Origin: an uncultured Clostridia bacterium
GTDB taxonomy: Bacteria; Bacillota; Clostridia; Christensenellales; UBA1242
DNA: 49,282 bases
NCBI GenBank assembly: GCA_944384415.1
Contig: CALWTF010000013.1
Location: 1 to 49,282 of the forward strand
Reading direction: 5' to 3'
In this document: piece by piece, positions 1-6,966 of the stretch
How the letters are laid out: each line of letters opens with the position of its first letter
How positions within the stretch are numbered: position 1 is the stretch's first letter
Notes under the pieces: model-generated
Told to the model about the DNA's origin: nothing
Seen by the model: the letters and a program-made list of their open reading frames with translations, nothing else
Databases searched by the model: none
Translations under genes and position numbers: made by a program

Positions 1-308
1 TCTAATACATCGACACACTTATCTACAATTTCTTTCTTCATAAATTTCTCCTTTACTATTATAGCACAGAACAATACTACTTTACAAGATTTAGTGTCAT
101 TACATCTCAAAATCTTTTTCTTTTTTCTTTCCTCAAGTAATTGCATAAGCAAGTCGTCATATTCTTCATCTGTCATTCTTAAAAGCAAATCGTTCTTTTT
201 AGTATTTATTTCTTCTTGTCTTCGCCTTTCATCTTCATAGAGTTTTTCTTGTTTAAGTTTTTCATTAAACTTTTCTTTAGCAAAATATATTATCAATATT
301 TTAAACAT
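1..308 (-). CDS. Partial hypothetical protein, charged coiled-coil type (runs off window start)
   Basis: The minus-strand frame is open from an ATG at 308 to the window edge (102 codons, no stop). The first 65 or so residues are rich in Lys, Glu, Arg and Asp (for example MTDEEYDDLLMQLLEERKKK), which suggests a helical or coiled-coil protein. No family is recognised. A TATAAT box at 320-315 lies exactly 6 nt before the ATG and there is no ribosome-binding site, so the mRNA would be leaderless. The last part before the edge reads less like protein. There an in-frame ATG at 41 is preceded by AAAGGAG (55-49) and by a TTGTAA-18-TATAAT promoter-like pair. The real layout may therefore be a small upstream gene plus a second gene starting at 41 (MKKEIVDKCVDVL...). 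Either way the product is incomplete here. Confidence 0.45.
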   Translation of the reverse strand, partial: MFKILIIYFAKEKFNEKLKQEKLYEDERRRQEEINTKKNDLLLRMTDEEYDDLLMQLLEERKKKKILRCNDTKSCKVVLFCAIIVKEKFMKKEIVDKCVDVL

Positions 309-314
309 AATATC

Positions 315-320
315 ATTATA
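315..320 (-). promoter_or_regulatory. -10 box of the leaderless minus-strand gene at 308
   Basis: TATAAT is read on the minus strand with six nucleotides between it and the ATG at 308. The predicted transcription start therefore falls on the start codon. The -35 region is poor (AATACA at 17 nt spacing). Confidence 0.4.
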
Positions 321-388
321 AATTTTTACATAAGTTTTGTATTAAAGTGCTTAACATTTTTTTATTTTTATATAACTATGTTAAACAT

Positions 389-417
389 TTGATTTTTGTT
401 TAATATTTTAGTATAAA
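389..417 (+). promoter_or_regulatory. Promoter of the SDR gene, predicting a leaderless mRNA
   Basis: TTGATT (389-394), a 17 nt spacer and TATAAA (412-417) form a good SigA-type promoter. Six nucleotides separate the -10 box from the ATG at 424, so transcription should begin at or next to the A of the start codon. No Shine-Dalgarno sequence is present. Confidence 0.6.
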
Positions 418-423
418 ATAAAT

Positions 424-1221
424 ATGAAGAAAATTTTAATTACAGGTGCAAGTAGCGGAATGGGAAAAGCTACTGCTGAATATTTAGCAAAAAAAGGAAA
501 TCTAATTTTTGCATTAGACATAATCCAATCCCCAAAAACAGAAAATATATTTCCAATTAAAGCCGATGTAACAGATTTTGAAAGCATTAAAAATGCATTT
601 AAAGAAGTAAGCACTCAAACTGATAGCTTAGATGCTATTATCCATTTTGCTGGCATATATAAAATGAATTCACTTGTTGAAATTGAAGAAAAAGATTTTA
701 AAAAAATTTTTAACATTAATGTTTTCGGCGTATATAGAATAAACAAAATTTTCCTTCCTTTAATTTTAAAAAATAAAGGTCAAATAATTATCACTACAAG
801 TGAATTAGCCCCATTAGACCCATTACCTTTTACTGGATTATATGCAATAACAAAATCCACCTTAGAAAAATATGCTTTTTCTTTAAGAATGGAATTAAAT
901 TTATTAAATATAAAAGTCAGTGTTTTACGACCAGGAGCCGTAAAAACTGCTATGATTAATTCATCTACAAGTGCACTTGAAAAAATGTGTGAACAAACTA
1001 AATTATATTCTTATAATACTAAAAAATTTGAAAAGATTGTAAATTCGGTTGAATCTAAAATGATTGAACCTGAAAAAATAGCAAGGTTAGTAGAAAAAAT
1101 TCTATTAAGCAAAAAACCTAAATTTACATACTCGATAAATGCAAATAAATACTTAAAAATATTAAATAAATTACCAGACAAATTACAAGTAAATATTATT
1201 AAAAAACTTTTAACAAAATAA
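424..1221 (+). CDS. Short-chain dehydrogenase/reductase (SDR family)
   Basis: This is a 265-residue classical SDR, a cytoplasmic NAD(P)-dependent oxidoreductase with a Rossmann fold. The dinucleotide-binding motif TGASSGMG is at residues 7-14. An Asp-Val-Thr pair at 48-50 follows beta-strand 3. The family NNAG motif has become HFAG (74-77). The catalytic triad reads Ser126, Tyr140 and Lys144 in YAITK. The last 70 residues are Lys-rich and probably set substrate specificity, which cannot be read from sequence. The gene is monocistronic. It diverges from the partial gene at 308 and lacks a ribosome-binding site, with its promoter abutting the start codon. Family assignment is firm; the substrate is unknown. 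Confidence 0.9.
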   Translation: MKKILITGASSGMGKATAEYLAKKGNLIFALDIIQSPKTENIFPIKADVTDFESIKNAFKEVSTQTDSLDAIIHFAGIYKMNSLVEIEEKDFKKIFNINVFGVYRINKIFLPLILKNKGQIIITTSELAPLDPLPFTGLYAITKSTLEKYAFSLRMELNLLNIKVSVLRPGAVKTAMINSSTSALEKMCEQTKLYSYNTKKFEKIVNSVESKMIEPEKIARLVEKILLSKKPKFTYSINANKYLKILNKLPDKLQVNIIKKLLTK

Positions 1222-1451
1222 TTTTTTAATTAAAGTTAAAAAAATTTTTTAATATATATTTTACAAGCCTTAAATTATATATCAATTAAAAATTATTTTA
1301 TATACAGTTTAATAAACGATAATAAATTATAAAAACATAAGTTTAATTTTTAGTTAAAAAAATTTCTTTTTAACAAGTTTTATGTTTTATAAATTTTTCT
1401 AGTTTTAATAAAATTTTACCCAATTTACACTTTTTAAATTATTAAAAATGT

Positions 1452-1480
1452 TTTACATTATACAAAAAAAATGATAGTAT
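1452..1480 (+). promoter_or_regulatory. Putative promoter upstream of the acyltransferase gene
   Basis: TTTACA (1452-1457), a 17 nt spacer and TAGTAT (1475-1480). The expected start near 1487 gives a leader of about 144 nt before the next gene. AT-rich background lowers the value of such a match. Confidence 0.4.
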
Positions 1481-1592
1481 GATATATATTAACTAATTTT
1501 TACAAAACAAAAATTTTTAATAAAAAAAGCAATTTTTGATAAGTTAATATCAATTTTTTGTTATTTAGTGCGTAAAAATAGTTTATAAGCAT

Positions 1593-1616
1593 AAAAAGCA
1601 TTTTGCTTTTTTTATT
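1593..1616 (+). terminator. Terminator-like hairpin in the leader of the gene at 1631
   Basis: AAAAAGCA (1593-1600) and TGCTTTTT (1604-1611) form an 8-bp stem with a 3-nt loop, followed by a short T-rich tail. It ends about 15 nt before the next start codon, so it could attenuate that gene or end a short leader RNA. Confidence 0.45.
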
Positions 1617-1630
1617 ATATTATAAATTAA

Positions 1631-2350
1631 ATGGTGAATATGAAAAAACAACAGAACAGAAAAAGATGGTTTAAGGTTGTTAAAACCTTTGTGAAAATAT
1701 TTATACACAAACCCAAATTTGTTTATTTAGGACAAAATATAGAAACACCATCAATTATATTAAGCAATCATGTTGGCGCAATCGCCCCGTTATCGTTTGA
1801 GTTATATTTTAACAAACCTTTTAGATTTTGGGGAACCTATGAAATGAATTCTGGATTAAAGTCAGTTTACAAATATTTATCAACAGTTTATTACCATCAA
1901 AAAAAACACTGGCCTAAATTATCTGCAAAAATTTTTAGTATCATAGCTGCGCCTGTAGCAAATATGTTTTATAAAGGATTAAATTTAATTTCAACTTATC
2001 GTGATTTACGGTTTAGACAAACACTAAAAGAAAGTATTGAAACAATTAAAAATGGACAAAACTTAGTAATATTTCCTGAAGACTCATCTAGCGGTTACCA
2101 TGATAAACTAAAAAGCTTTTTTTCTGGATTTGTGATTTTAGCAAGACAATGTTTGAAACACGGTTTTGATTTACCAATTTTTGTTACTTATTTTAGAAAA
2201 AAAACAAAAACTTTTGTTATAGATAAACCTATTTTATGTTCTGAATTATTAAAACAAAATATTTCCGATGATAACATTGCTCAAAAAATGTGTGATAGAG
2301 CAAATCAATTAGGTGAAATTAATTTAACAACACTAAAACTCTGTAATTAA
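1631..2350 (+). CDS. PlsC-like (LPLAT) acyltransferase family protein
   Basis: This 239-residue protein has the layout of the 1-acyl-glycerol-3-phosphate acyltransferase superfamily, which acylates lysophospholipids or related acceptors at the membrane. The acceptor-binding catalytic block appears as SNHVGAIAP at 45-53: Asn-His is kept but the Asp of the usual NHx4D is missing. The second family block is FPEDSSSG at 148-155, with Asp where FPEG has Gly. A hydrophobic stretch around 101-122 could be a membrane-associated segment. The deviations raise the possibility of altered chemistry or loss of activity. ATG at 1631 is the longest start; an alternative ATG at 1640 gives MKKQQ. Neither has a clear ribosome-binding site. 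A good terminator follows. Family confidence is moderate and activity is uncertain. Confidence 0.7.
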   Translation: MVNMKKQQNRKRWFKVVKTFVKIFIHKPKFVYLGQNIETPSIILSNHVGAIAPLSFELYFNKPFRFWGTYEMNSGLKSVYKYLSTVYYHQKKHWPKLSAKIFSIIAAPVANMFYKGLNLISTYRDLRFRQTLKESIETIKNGQNLVIFPEDSSSGYHDKLKSFFSGFVILARQCLKHGFDLPIFVTYFRKKTKTFVIDKPILCSELLKQNISDDNIAQKMCDRANQLGEINLTTLKLCN

Positions 2351-2420
2351 TAATAAAAAGTTTTCCACAATTCATATTCACTTTTCCACAAACAATTAGA
2401 ACAAATTTTCATATAAATAA

Positions 2421-2454
2421 TAAAACCTTACAATATAAAGGTTTTATTTTTTTT
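2421..2454 (+). terminator. Rho-independent terminator after the acyltransferase gene
   Basis: TAAAACCTT (2421-2429) pairs with AAGGTTTTA (2438-2446) around an 8-nt loop, followed by eight T residues. Confidence 0.85.
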
Positions 2455-2507
2455 GTTTAAAAATAAAAATATTGCAAATACTAATAAAAATTTAAAAAGG
2501 AGTTAAT

Positions 2508-3119
2508 ATGAAATTTAAAGATAGTAAAACTTTTCAAAATTTAGCGCGTTCTTATGCTTCTGAATGTCAAGCAAGAACAAGATACGAATTTATAGAATAT
2601 GGTGCTAGATATAATGGCTACAAGAATATTGCCGATATTATTGATGAAATAGTTTATCAAGAATTTAATCACGCAAGAATGTTCTATACATTTATTCAAG
2701 ATGGCGAAGATAAACAAATTGATAATATTGAATTTGAAGCAGGTTTTCCTTTCCGTGAAAAATGGGATTTACAAGAAAATTTAAAATTGGCAAGTGAAGA
2801 TGAATTAAACGAAAGTGAAATTTATGAAGAATTTGCTCAAACAGCTAATGAAGAAGGTTATGAAGAAATTGCTCAACTATTTTTAGATGTAAAAGAAGTT
2901 GAAGAATATCATAGACAAATTTTTTTAGAACTTTATGAACAAATGAAAAATGGAACTCTTTACAAAAAAGATGAAGAAGTTACTTGGATATGTAATGATT
3001 GCGGATATATGGCAACTGGTACAGAACCTTGGGATGAGTGTCCACTTTGCAAAGCTAAACGAGGCTCAATAAAGTTAATTTTAAATGCAAAAATGATAAA
3101 CAATAAATACTGTAATTAG
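2508..3119 (+). CDS. Rubrerythrin
   Basis: This is a 203-residue rubrerythrin, a cytoplasmic non-haem diiron protein that reduces hydrogen peroxide in anaerobes. The N-terminal four-helix ferritin-like domain (1-145) carries likely iron ligands Glu19, Glu52 with His55 (ExxH), Glu residues in the 104-120 region, and Glu133 with His135 (EEYH). The C-terminal rubredoxin-like domain (about 158-185) has the four-cysteine iron site as CNDC (162-165) and CPLC (178-181). Length and domain order are those of classical rubrerythrins. The ATG is supported by AAAGGAG 6 nt upstream. It is flanked by terminators on both sides, so it is a single-gene unit. Its presence fits an anaerobic lifestyle. Confidence 0.95.
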   Translation: MKFKDSKTFQNLARSYASECQARTRYEFIEYGARYNGYKNIADIIDEIVYQEFNHARMFYTFIQDGEDKQIDNIEFEAGFPFREKWDLQENLKLASEDELNESEIYEEFAQTANEEGYEEIAQLFLDVKEVEEYHRQIFLELYEQMKNGTLYKKDEEVTWICNDCGYMATGTEPWDECPLCKAKRGSIKLILNAKMINNKYCN

Positions 3120-3164
3120 TTATTAATTTTTGTTTTTTAATTTATATAAAATTAAAATATCATC

Positions 3165-3193
3165 AAAAAGCAGCTTTTTACTGCTTTTTTATT
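3165..3193 (+). terminator. Terminator of the rubrerythrin gene
   Basis: AAAAAGCAG (3165-3173) and CTGCTTTTT (3181-3189) form a 9-bp stem with a 7-nt loop and a T-rich tail. Confidence 0.85.
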
Positions 3194-3242
3194 ATTTAAT
3201 TGTTTTGTTATAATTAAAGCGGTAAATTAAAATGATAATGTT

Positions 3243-3902
3243 ATGAAAAATTTAGTAAAAATTAGCAATAAAAATTGATTAAGTTTATGTATTACTTTTG
3301 TTAATTTTGCAAGTATAATTTTACCTTCTGTTTGTGATAAAGAGCCACAAAAACTTAAAGTAGAAGTAGGTATTTCATCATATATTTTGCAACTAAAACT
3401 TTACCTATTATTACTGCAAAAACAAAAGAAGAAGCAAGAATTGATTGAAATGCTGACCAAACTGTTTAAGCAAGTGTTAAAAGTTATAACCAAACTTTTA
3501 CACCAAAAGATACAATAAATATTAAGCTGTAAAAGTTCAATAGAGCTAAAAAATTTGATAAAGTTATGAATGGTGTTGATGGCAACAGTTTTATGAAATT
3601 AAAGTTGCAACTTAGGAAGATGGAAAATCTTATGTATATTAAAACTGCACTTTTACAAGTTCGGTGTCTTTAAAAAAGTTGATTTAACATTTATAAACTG
3701 TACTTTTAAAACAGGTAACACTGCAAAAAGTGGTTTAAAAGCAAATATTTCAACAGGTACATTTAATACAAGTGATGCAAACAACACCATAAATGTTAAT
3801 GTTGTGAAATGATATTTATATCCATAAAGTTATACAGTGCCTAAACTGTTAGTTCTTAGTAATAAAAGAATAACTTTTGGGAATAAAACAACTATACAAT
3901 AA
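3243..3902 (+). pseudogene. Decayed lipoprotein pseudogene
   Basis: The start reads MKNLVKISNKN, a TGA stop, then a hydrophobic stretch ending in LPSVC followed by DKEPQKLKVEVG. This looks like a lipoprotein signal and cysteine, similar in style to the large lipoproteins later in the window. Protein-like sequence then continues in other frames: TLPIITAKTKEEARID from about 3389, then FINCTFKTGNTAKSGLKANI from about 3690, and a final SYTVPKLLVLSNKRITFG closing at TAA 3900-3902. At least two frameshifts and six or more in-frame stops interrupt it. Several stops are one C-to-T or G-to-A step from Gln or Trp, the expected direction of AT-driven decay. The short Gly/Thr/Asn-rich repeats suggest a beta-helix or beta-sandwich surface protein. 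The original function is unknown. Confidence 0.7.
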
Positions 3903-4219
3903 TTTAATTATTTAAAATATAAACTTACACAATTTAAAAAAGAACTTTATCTTTAAATAAAGTTCTTATTTTATAATTTAGTTTTGTTAATAAAATATTA
4001 AAAAAGTTTTTGTAATTGTTTGTTTTGAATTAATGTAGTTATTAGATTGAAATTATAATTTAATATATAGTTTTATTTAAAAATACATTTTTAATTTAAA
4101 TGCAAAAAAATTAAACTTAATAGATAAATTTTGGTTATTTAATATACAATTTTTAGTTATTTAATAAAGTTTTTATAAAAATATTAATTTATAAAATATT
4201 GTTATGTAATAAGTTTTAT
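3903..4219 (+). other. AT-rich gap with one hairpin
   Basis: Apart from the perfect hairpin at 3940-3967, this stretch holds only A/T runs. No ORF, promoter of note or repeat was seen. Confidence 0.6.
3940..3967 (+). terminator. Hairpin after the lipoprotein pseudogene
   Basis: AAGAACTTTAT (3940-3950) and ATAAAGTTCTT (3957-3967) form a perfect 11-bp stem with a 6-nt loop. The T tract behind it is weak. It probably is the relic terminator of the pseudogene. Confidence 0.6.
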
Positions 4220-5380
4220 TTATTTAATTAAAGATAAATCTTGTTTTTTTGTTATTTGCTCTATGCAGTATTCTAGCACTGGGTCTTTATTGTTTTTAAT
4301 ATCGTCAATAGTAGTTTTTATTTTTACATCACATTTTAAAGCGCTATCATTTAAAGCAGTGAAGTTATGTGTTTCTACTTTGCATAATTGTTTTGAAACA
4401 TTAAAATTTATTCCAAATTTGGTTGTATAATATGGCAAATTTTGGGGTTTGCCCATAGCATAAAAACTTGAAGGTTGACCGGCATCTTCTCCCACCAAAA
4501 TAAAACCTTTATCTTTTAAATCTGTTGCCATTAACACTGACGATGACATAGTGTTGTTGTTAATTAAACAAAAGCCAAAAATATTATTTTTTGAAATTGT
4601 TTCTAAAATTTGCGGGAATACCCACGAATACATTGTTCCTCCTTGATTATCTCTTAAATCTACTAAAAAAGGGTTACCATTACAAAGTTCTTTTGAAACC
4701 TTGCTGTTGAAATTAAAAATTTCTTCACTTTTTAAGCAAGGACAAAGCCCAGTAAAACTACTTATTTTAAAATAATTATACCTATCTAATGTTCTGAATT
4801 CATATTTTGAATTATTGTCTTCGTTTAATAAACTATTTTCATTTTTCCAAATCGATGGATTTAGTGATAATTCAAAAAATTTATTATTGTTTTGCAGTTT
4901 AATTTTAATTTCATCTTGTGTGCTGATTTTTATCATTTTTAATAAAATTGGGTAAGTTATGTAGGAACATACTCTGGAATATTTCCCCTCGGTGCATTCG
5001 GCAGTTATTATTGGTAATAGCCTTTTTTCTATATCATCAATTAAGCAACCATTTATAGAAACAATTTTACTATATAATAAATTTTTATCAATTTCGTTTT
5101 TGTTTATATTGGTGATGTAATATTGTTCATTAAACCTTTTTACTTTAAACGGGTATGACACATCTTCTTTTATAGTAATTAATGGCCAACTGTGCAAATC
5201 TTTAATTAATGCATTTATTTTTAACATTTCATAGTTTTGTTCTATTTCGTTCAATTTGTTCCACTTTGTTTTTAATTGATTAACCATTTCCCAAAAACTT
5301 TTCTTACTTATACTTTTATAAAAATTAGGATGCATTTTTTCCATTTCTAAAAACAAATCAGTTAAAGCTTCATATTTCAT
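4220..5380 (-). CDS. S41-family (TSPc-domain) peptidase-like protein
   Basis: The 386-residue protein ends in a tail-specific-protease (peptidase S41) domain. The signature DLRDNQGG at 241-248 corresponds to the family's DLRxNxGG. About 30 residues on, INNNTMSSSVLMATDL (273-288) matches the segment that carries the nucleophilic Ser (one of Ser279-281) after the NxxTxSA pattern. GEDAGQPSSFY (297-307) resembles the conserved G..T.G..s loop. The first 180 residues lack a recognisable PDZ domain. There is no signal peptide or lipobox, unlike exported CtpA-type enzymes, so it may act in the cytoplasm. The gene stands alone between two plus-strand units. Family assignment is good; substrate and activity are unknown. 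Confidence 0.8.
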   Translation of the reverse strand: MKYEALTDLFLEMEKMHPNFYKSISKKSFWEMVNQLKTKWNKLNEIEQNYEMLKINALIKDLHSWPLITIKEDVSYPFKVKRFNEQYYITNINKNEIDKNLLYSKIVSINGCLIDDIEKRLLPIITAECTEGKYSRVCSYITYPILLKMIKISTQDEIKIKLQNNNKFFELSLNPSIWKNENSLLNEDNNSKYEFRTLDRYNYFKISSFTGLCPCLKSEEIFNFNSKVSKELCNGNPFLVDLRDNQGGTMYSWVFPQILETISKNNIFGFCLINNNTMSSSVLMATDLKDKGFILVGEDAGQPSSFYAMGKPQNLPYYTTKFGINFNVSKQLCKVETHNFTALNDSALKCDVKIKTTIDDIKNNKDPVLEYCIEQITKKQDLSLIK

Positions 5381-5551
5381 AAATCACCAATTAAACAGTA
5401 TTTTTGATATTATAGTTAATTATTAAAATATTGTCAATATTATTATTTTAATTATAATTAACCTTTTTTATTTAATTTTTATATAATACAATGAAGATAA
5501 AATATAAATCAAACAATAAAAATAAATGCGATACTTAAATTCTAATTGATG

Positions 5552-5579
5552 TTAACAATGTAAGTTCACATAATATAAT
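5552..5579 (+). promoter_or_regulatory. Promoter ahead of the four-helix membrane protein
   Basis: TTAACA (5552-5557), a 16 nt spacer and TATAAT (5574-5579). The predicted start near 5586 lies just before two stem-loops and about 88 nt before the ATG at 5674. Confidence 0.6.
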
Positions 5580-5601
5580 TATAGTTGTTGTGAAACAACA
5601 T

Positions 5602-5637
5602 AAATGTCAACTATCATCATTCAGTTGACATTTTTTG
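5602..5637 (+). terminator. Terminator-like hairpin between promoter and gene (candidate attenuator)
   Basis: AAATGTCAACT (5602-5612) and AGTTGACATTT (5623-5633) form a perfect 11-bp stem with a 10-nt loop, followed by further T residues to 5636. A small stem (GTTG/CAAC, about 5584-5599) precedes it. The element lies between the promoter at 5552-5579 and the ribosome-binding site of the gene at 5674, so it could end transcription early under some condition or define a short RNA. Confidence 0.6.
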
Positions 5638-5673
5638 TTAGGTTTTATAAAATTAAGAACGAGGAGGGTTGAT

Positions 5674-6162
5674 ATGAAAAAAAATAAAAGTTCATCTAAT
5701 TTAATTGGAAGTATAATTGGTTTTATTGCACTTGTTCTTTTAGTTATTCCAATGTTTGTTTCAATTTATACAAATGTAGTTTTAACAAAAGGTACTGGAT
5801 ACGGTTTGTTTAATGATTGGTCTTTAATTGAAACAATTTATACTGTTACAGCAAACTTTAACTCAACTTGCACATTAATTATTGACATTTTAGCAATTGT
5901 TTTACTTGTTTTAGCTGCTTTATATCTTGTTGTAGCAGTACTTCAAATGGCAAAAGTTATTAAAGTTGATTTAGCCGAAAAAATTAAAAAATTAATTTCG
6001 CTTGTAGCTGGCGTTTGTGTCATCGTTTTAATAATTTGCGCAATTGTATTGTTTTCAGGTGCCAAAGTTGATGAAAACAACTATTTAACAGCTGGCGCTG
6101 GTTTTTACCTTATGGTTATTGGTGGTGCCCTTCTTACTGTTAGTGGCTTTGTTAAAAACTAG
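5674..6162 (+). CDS. Hypothetical four-TM membrane protein
   Basis: This 162-residue protein has a short Lys-rich N-terminus and four predicted hydrophobic helices at about 10-32, 67-91, 106-128 and 140-160. The loop between helices 1 and 2 (33-66) is the only sizeable extra-membrane part. The ATG at 5674 is chosen because GAGGAGGG lies 5-6 nt upstream; an in-frame upstream ATG at 5635 falls inside the hairpin tail and has no ribosome-binding site. No family is recognised and no catalytic motif is visible. Its promoter is separated from it by a terminator-like hairpin, so expression may be controlled by attenuation. A clear terminator follows the stop, and the next gene has its own ribosome-binding site. 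Confidence 0.8.
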   Translation: MKKNKSSSNLIGSIIGFIALVLLVIPMFVSIYTNVVLTKGTGYGLFNDWSLIETIYTVTANFNSTCTLIIDILAIVLLVLAALYLVVAVLQMAKVIKVDLAEKIKKLISLVAGVCVIVLIICAIVLFSGAKVDENNYLTAGAGFYLMVIGGALLTVSGFVKN

Positions 6163-6168
6163 TAAATC

Positions 6169-6198
6169 AAAACCTGTCGTTTATGGCAGGTTTTTTTT
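6169..6198 (+). terminator. Terminator of the membrane-protein gene
   Basis: AAAACCTGTC pairs with GGCAGGTTTT (one G-U pair) around a 6-nt loop at 6169-6194, with eight T residues in all on the 3' side. Confidence 0.85.
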
Positions 6199-6221
6199 AC
6201 AAAAAAATTAAAAGGAATATT

Positions 6222-6758
6222 ATGAAAAAAGTTTTAATCATTTCTTCAACTCCACGAAAAAATGGAAATTCAGAAAAATTGTGTAAACAATTTGAACAAG
6301 GCGCAAAAGATTCTGGAAATGAAGTTGAATTTATAAGATTAGCAGATAAAAAAATTAATTATTGTATAGCTTGTTACGCGTGTAAAAGTTTAGGAAAATG
6401 TTTTCAAAATGATGATATGAATGAACTAGCTGAAAAAATGAAATTAGCCGATGTAATTGTTTTAGCAACACCTATATACTTTTTTTCAATGTCTGGTCAA
6501 TTAAAAGTTTTTATAGATAGAATGGTACAAAATTGGAAAGAAATAAATGATAAAGAAATTTATTTATTTGCAACTATGACTACTACTAATTTAAAATTTG
6601 CTGAACCAGTGTTTGAAGCTATTCGAGGTTGCACGCGAGATTGCTTTAACAATTGTAAAGAAGTTTCAGCTTTAGCTGTTGGAGGTGTTACACAAATAAA
6701 TGATATTGATAACAGAATAGAGTTACAACAAGCTTATAATTTAGGTAAAAATTGTTAA
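6222..6758 (+). CDS. Flavodoxin-fold NAD(P)H-dependent (FMN) reductase
   Basis: This 178-residue protein belongs to the NADPH-dependent FMN reductase / flavodoxin_2 superfamily, which are cytoplasmic flavoproteins. The flavin phosphate-binding loop is SSTPRKNGNS (8-17). Further on, the Cys-rich segment YCIACYACKSLGKC is typical of the iron-sulfur-flavoprotein-like subgroup found in anaerobes, and TPIYFFSMSGQLKVFIDR is the usual flavin-binding and dimer segment. The ATG at 6222 follows AAAGGAA at good spacing; the longer in-frame start at 6183 lies inside the upstream terminator. A decayed relative lies at 15097-15216. The physiological electron acceptor cannot be told. Confidence 0.9.
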   Translation: MKKVLIISSTPRKNGNSEKLCKQFEQGAKDSGNEVEFIRLADKKINYCIACYACKSLGKCFQNDDMNELAEKMKLADVIVLATPIYFFSMSGQLKVFIDRMVQNWKEINDKEIYLFATMTTTNLKFAEPVFEAIRGCTRDCFNNCKEVSALAVGGVTQINDIDNRIELQQAYNLGKNC

Positions 6759-6905
6759 TTAATCAAAAAAACAATATTTAATAACAATTTTTAATATATT
6801 TTGCTACAATTTTTTGCAGGTTAGTGTTTAAAAATTAATACTGAATATTATTTTTAATAAAAAACTTTATACTACAAATGCAAATAAATTAAACTGTAAA
6901 ATATC

Positions 6906-6938
6906 AAAAAACTTTATCAATTACTGATAAAGTTTTTT
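6906..6938. terminator. Bidirectional terminator between the reductase and polA
   Basis: ACTTTATCA (6911-6919) pairs with TGATAAAGT (6925-6933) around a 5-nt loop, with A-run and T-run flanks. The genes on either side converge here. Confidence 0.85.
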
Positions 6939-6966
6939 ATTTAATAATATTAAACTTTTATATTTT

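Larger units (their letters stand above)
1222..1630 (+). other. 409-nt AT-rich intergenic region with a possible promoter and leader
   Basis: No ORF of note. The first 230 nt are A/T runs without visible structure. From 1452 there is a promoter-like pair, then a small inverted repeat (TTGATA...TATCAA near 1537-1554) and a terminator-like hairpin at 1593-1611, just before the ATG at 1631. Confidence 0.5.

Noticed and set aside
3243..3902. Reassignment of TGA to Trp suggested by TGA at Trp-like positions
   Set aside because: The same region also has TAA and TAG stops and frameshifts, Trp is TGG in all intact genes including the 17.5-kb frame, and TGA ends the gene at 11172. It is a pseudogene under the standard code.
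5491..5538. 15-codon leaderless ORF behind a TATAAT at 5482-5487
   Set aside because: The -35 is poor, the peptide is low-complexity Lys/Asn and has no leader-peptide codon bias, so chance is likely.
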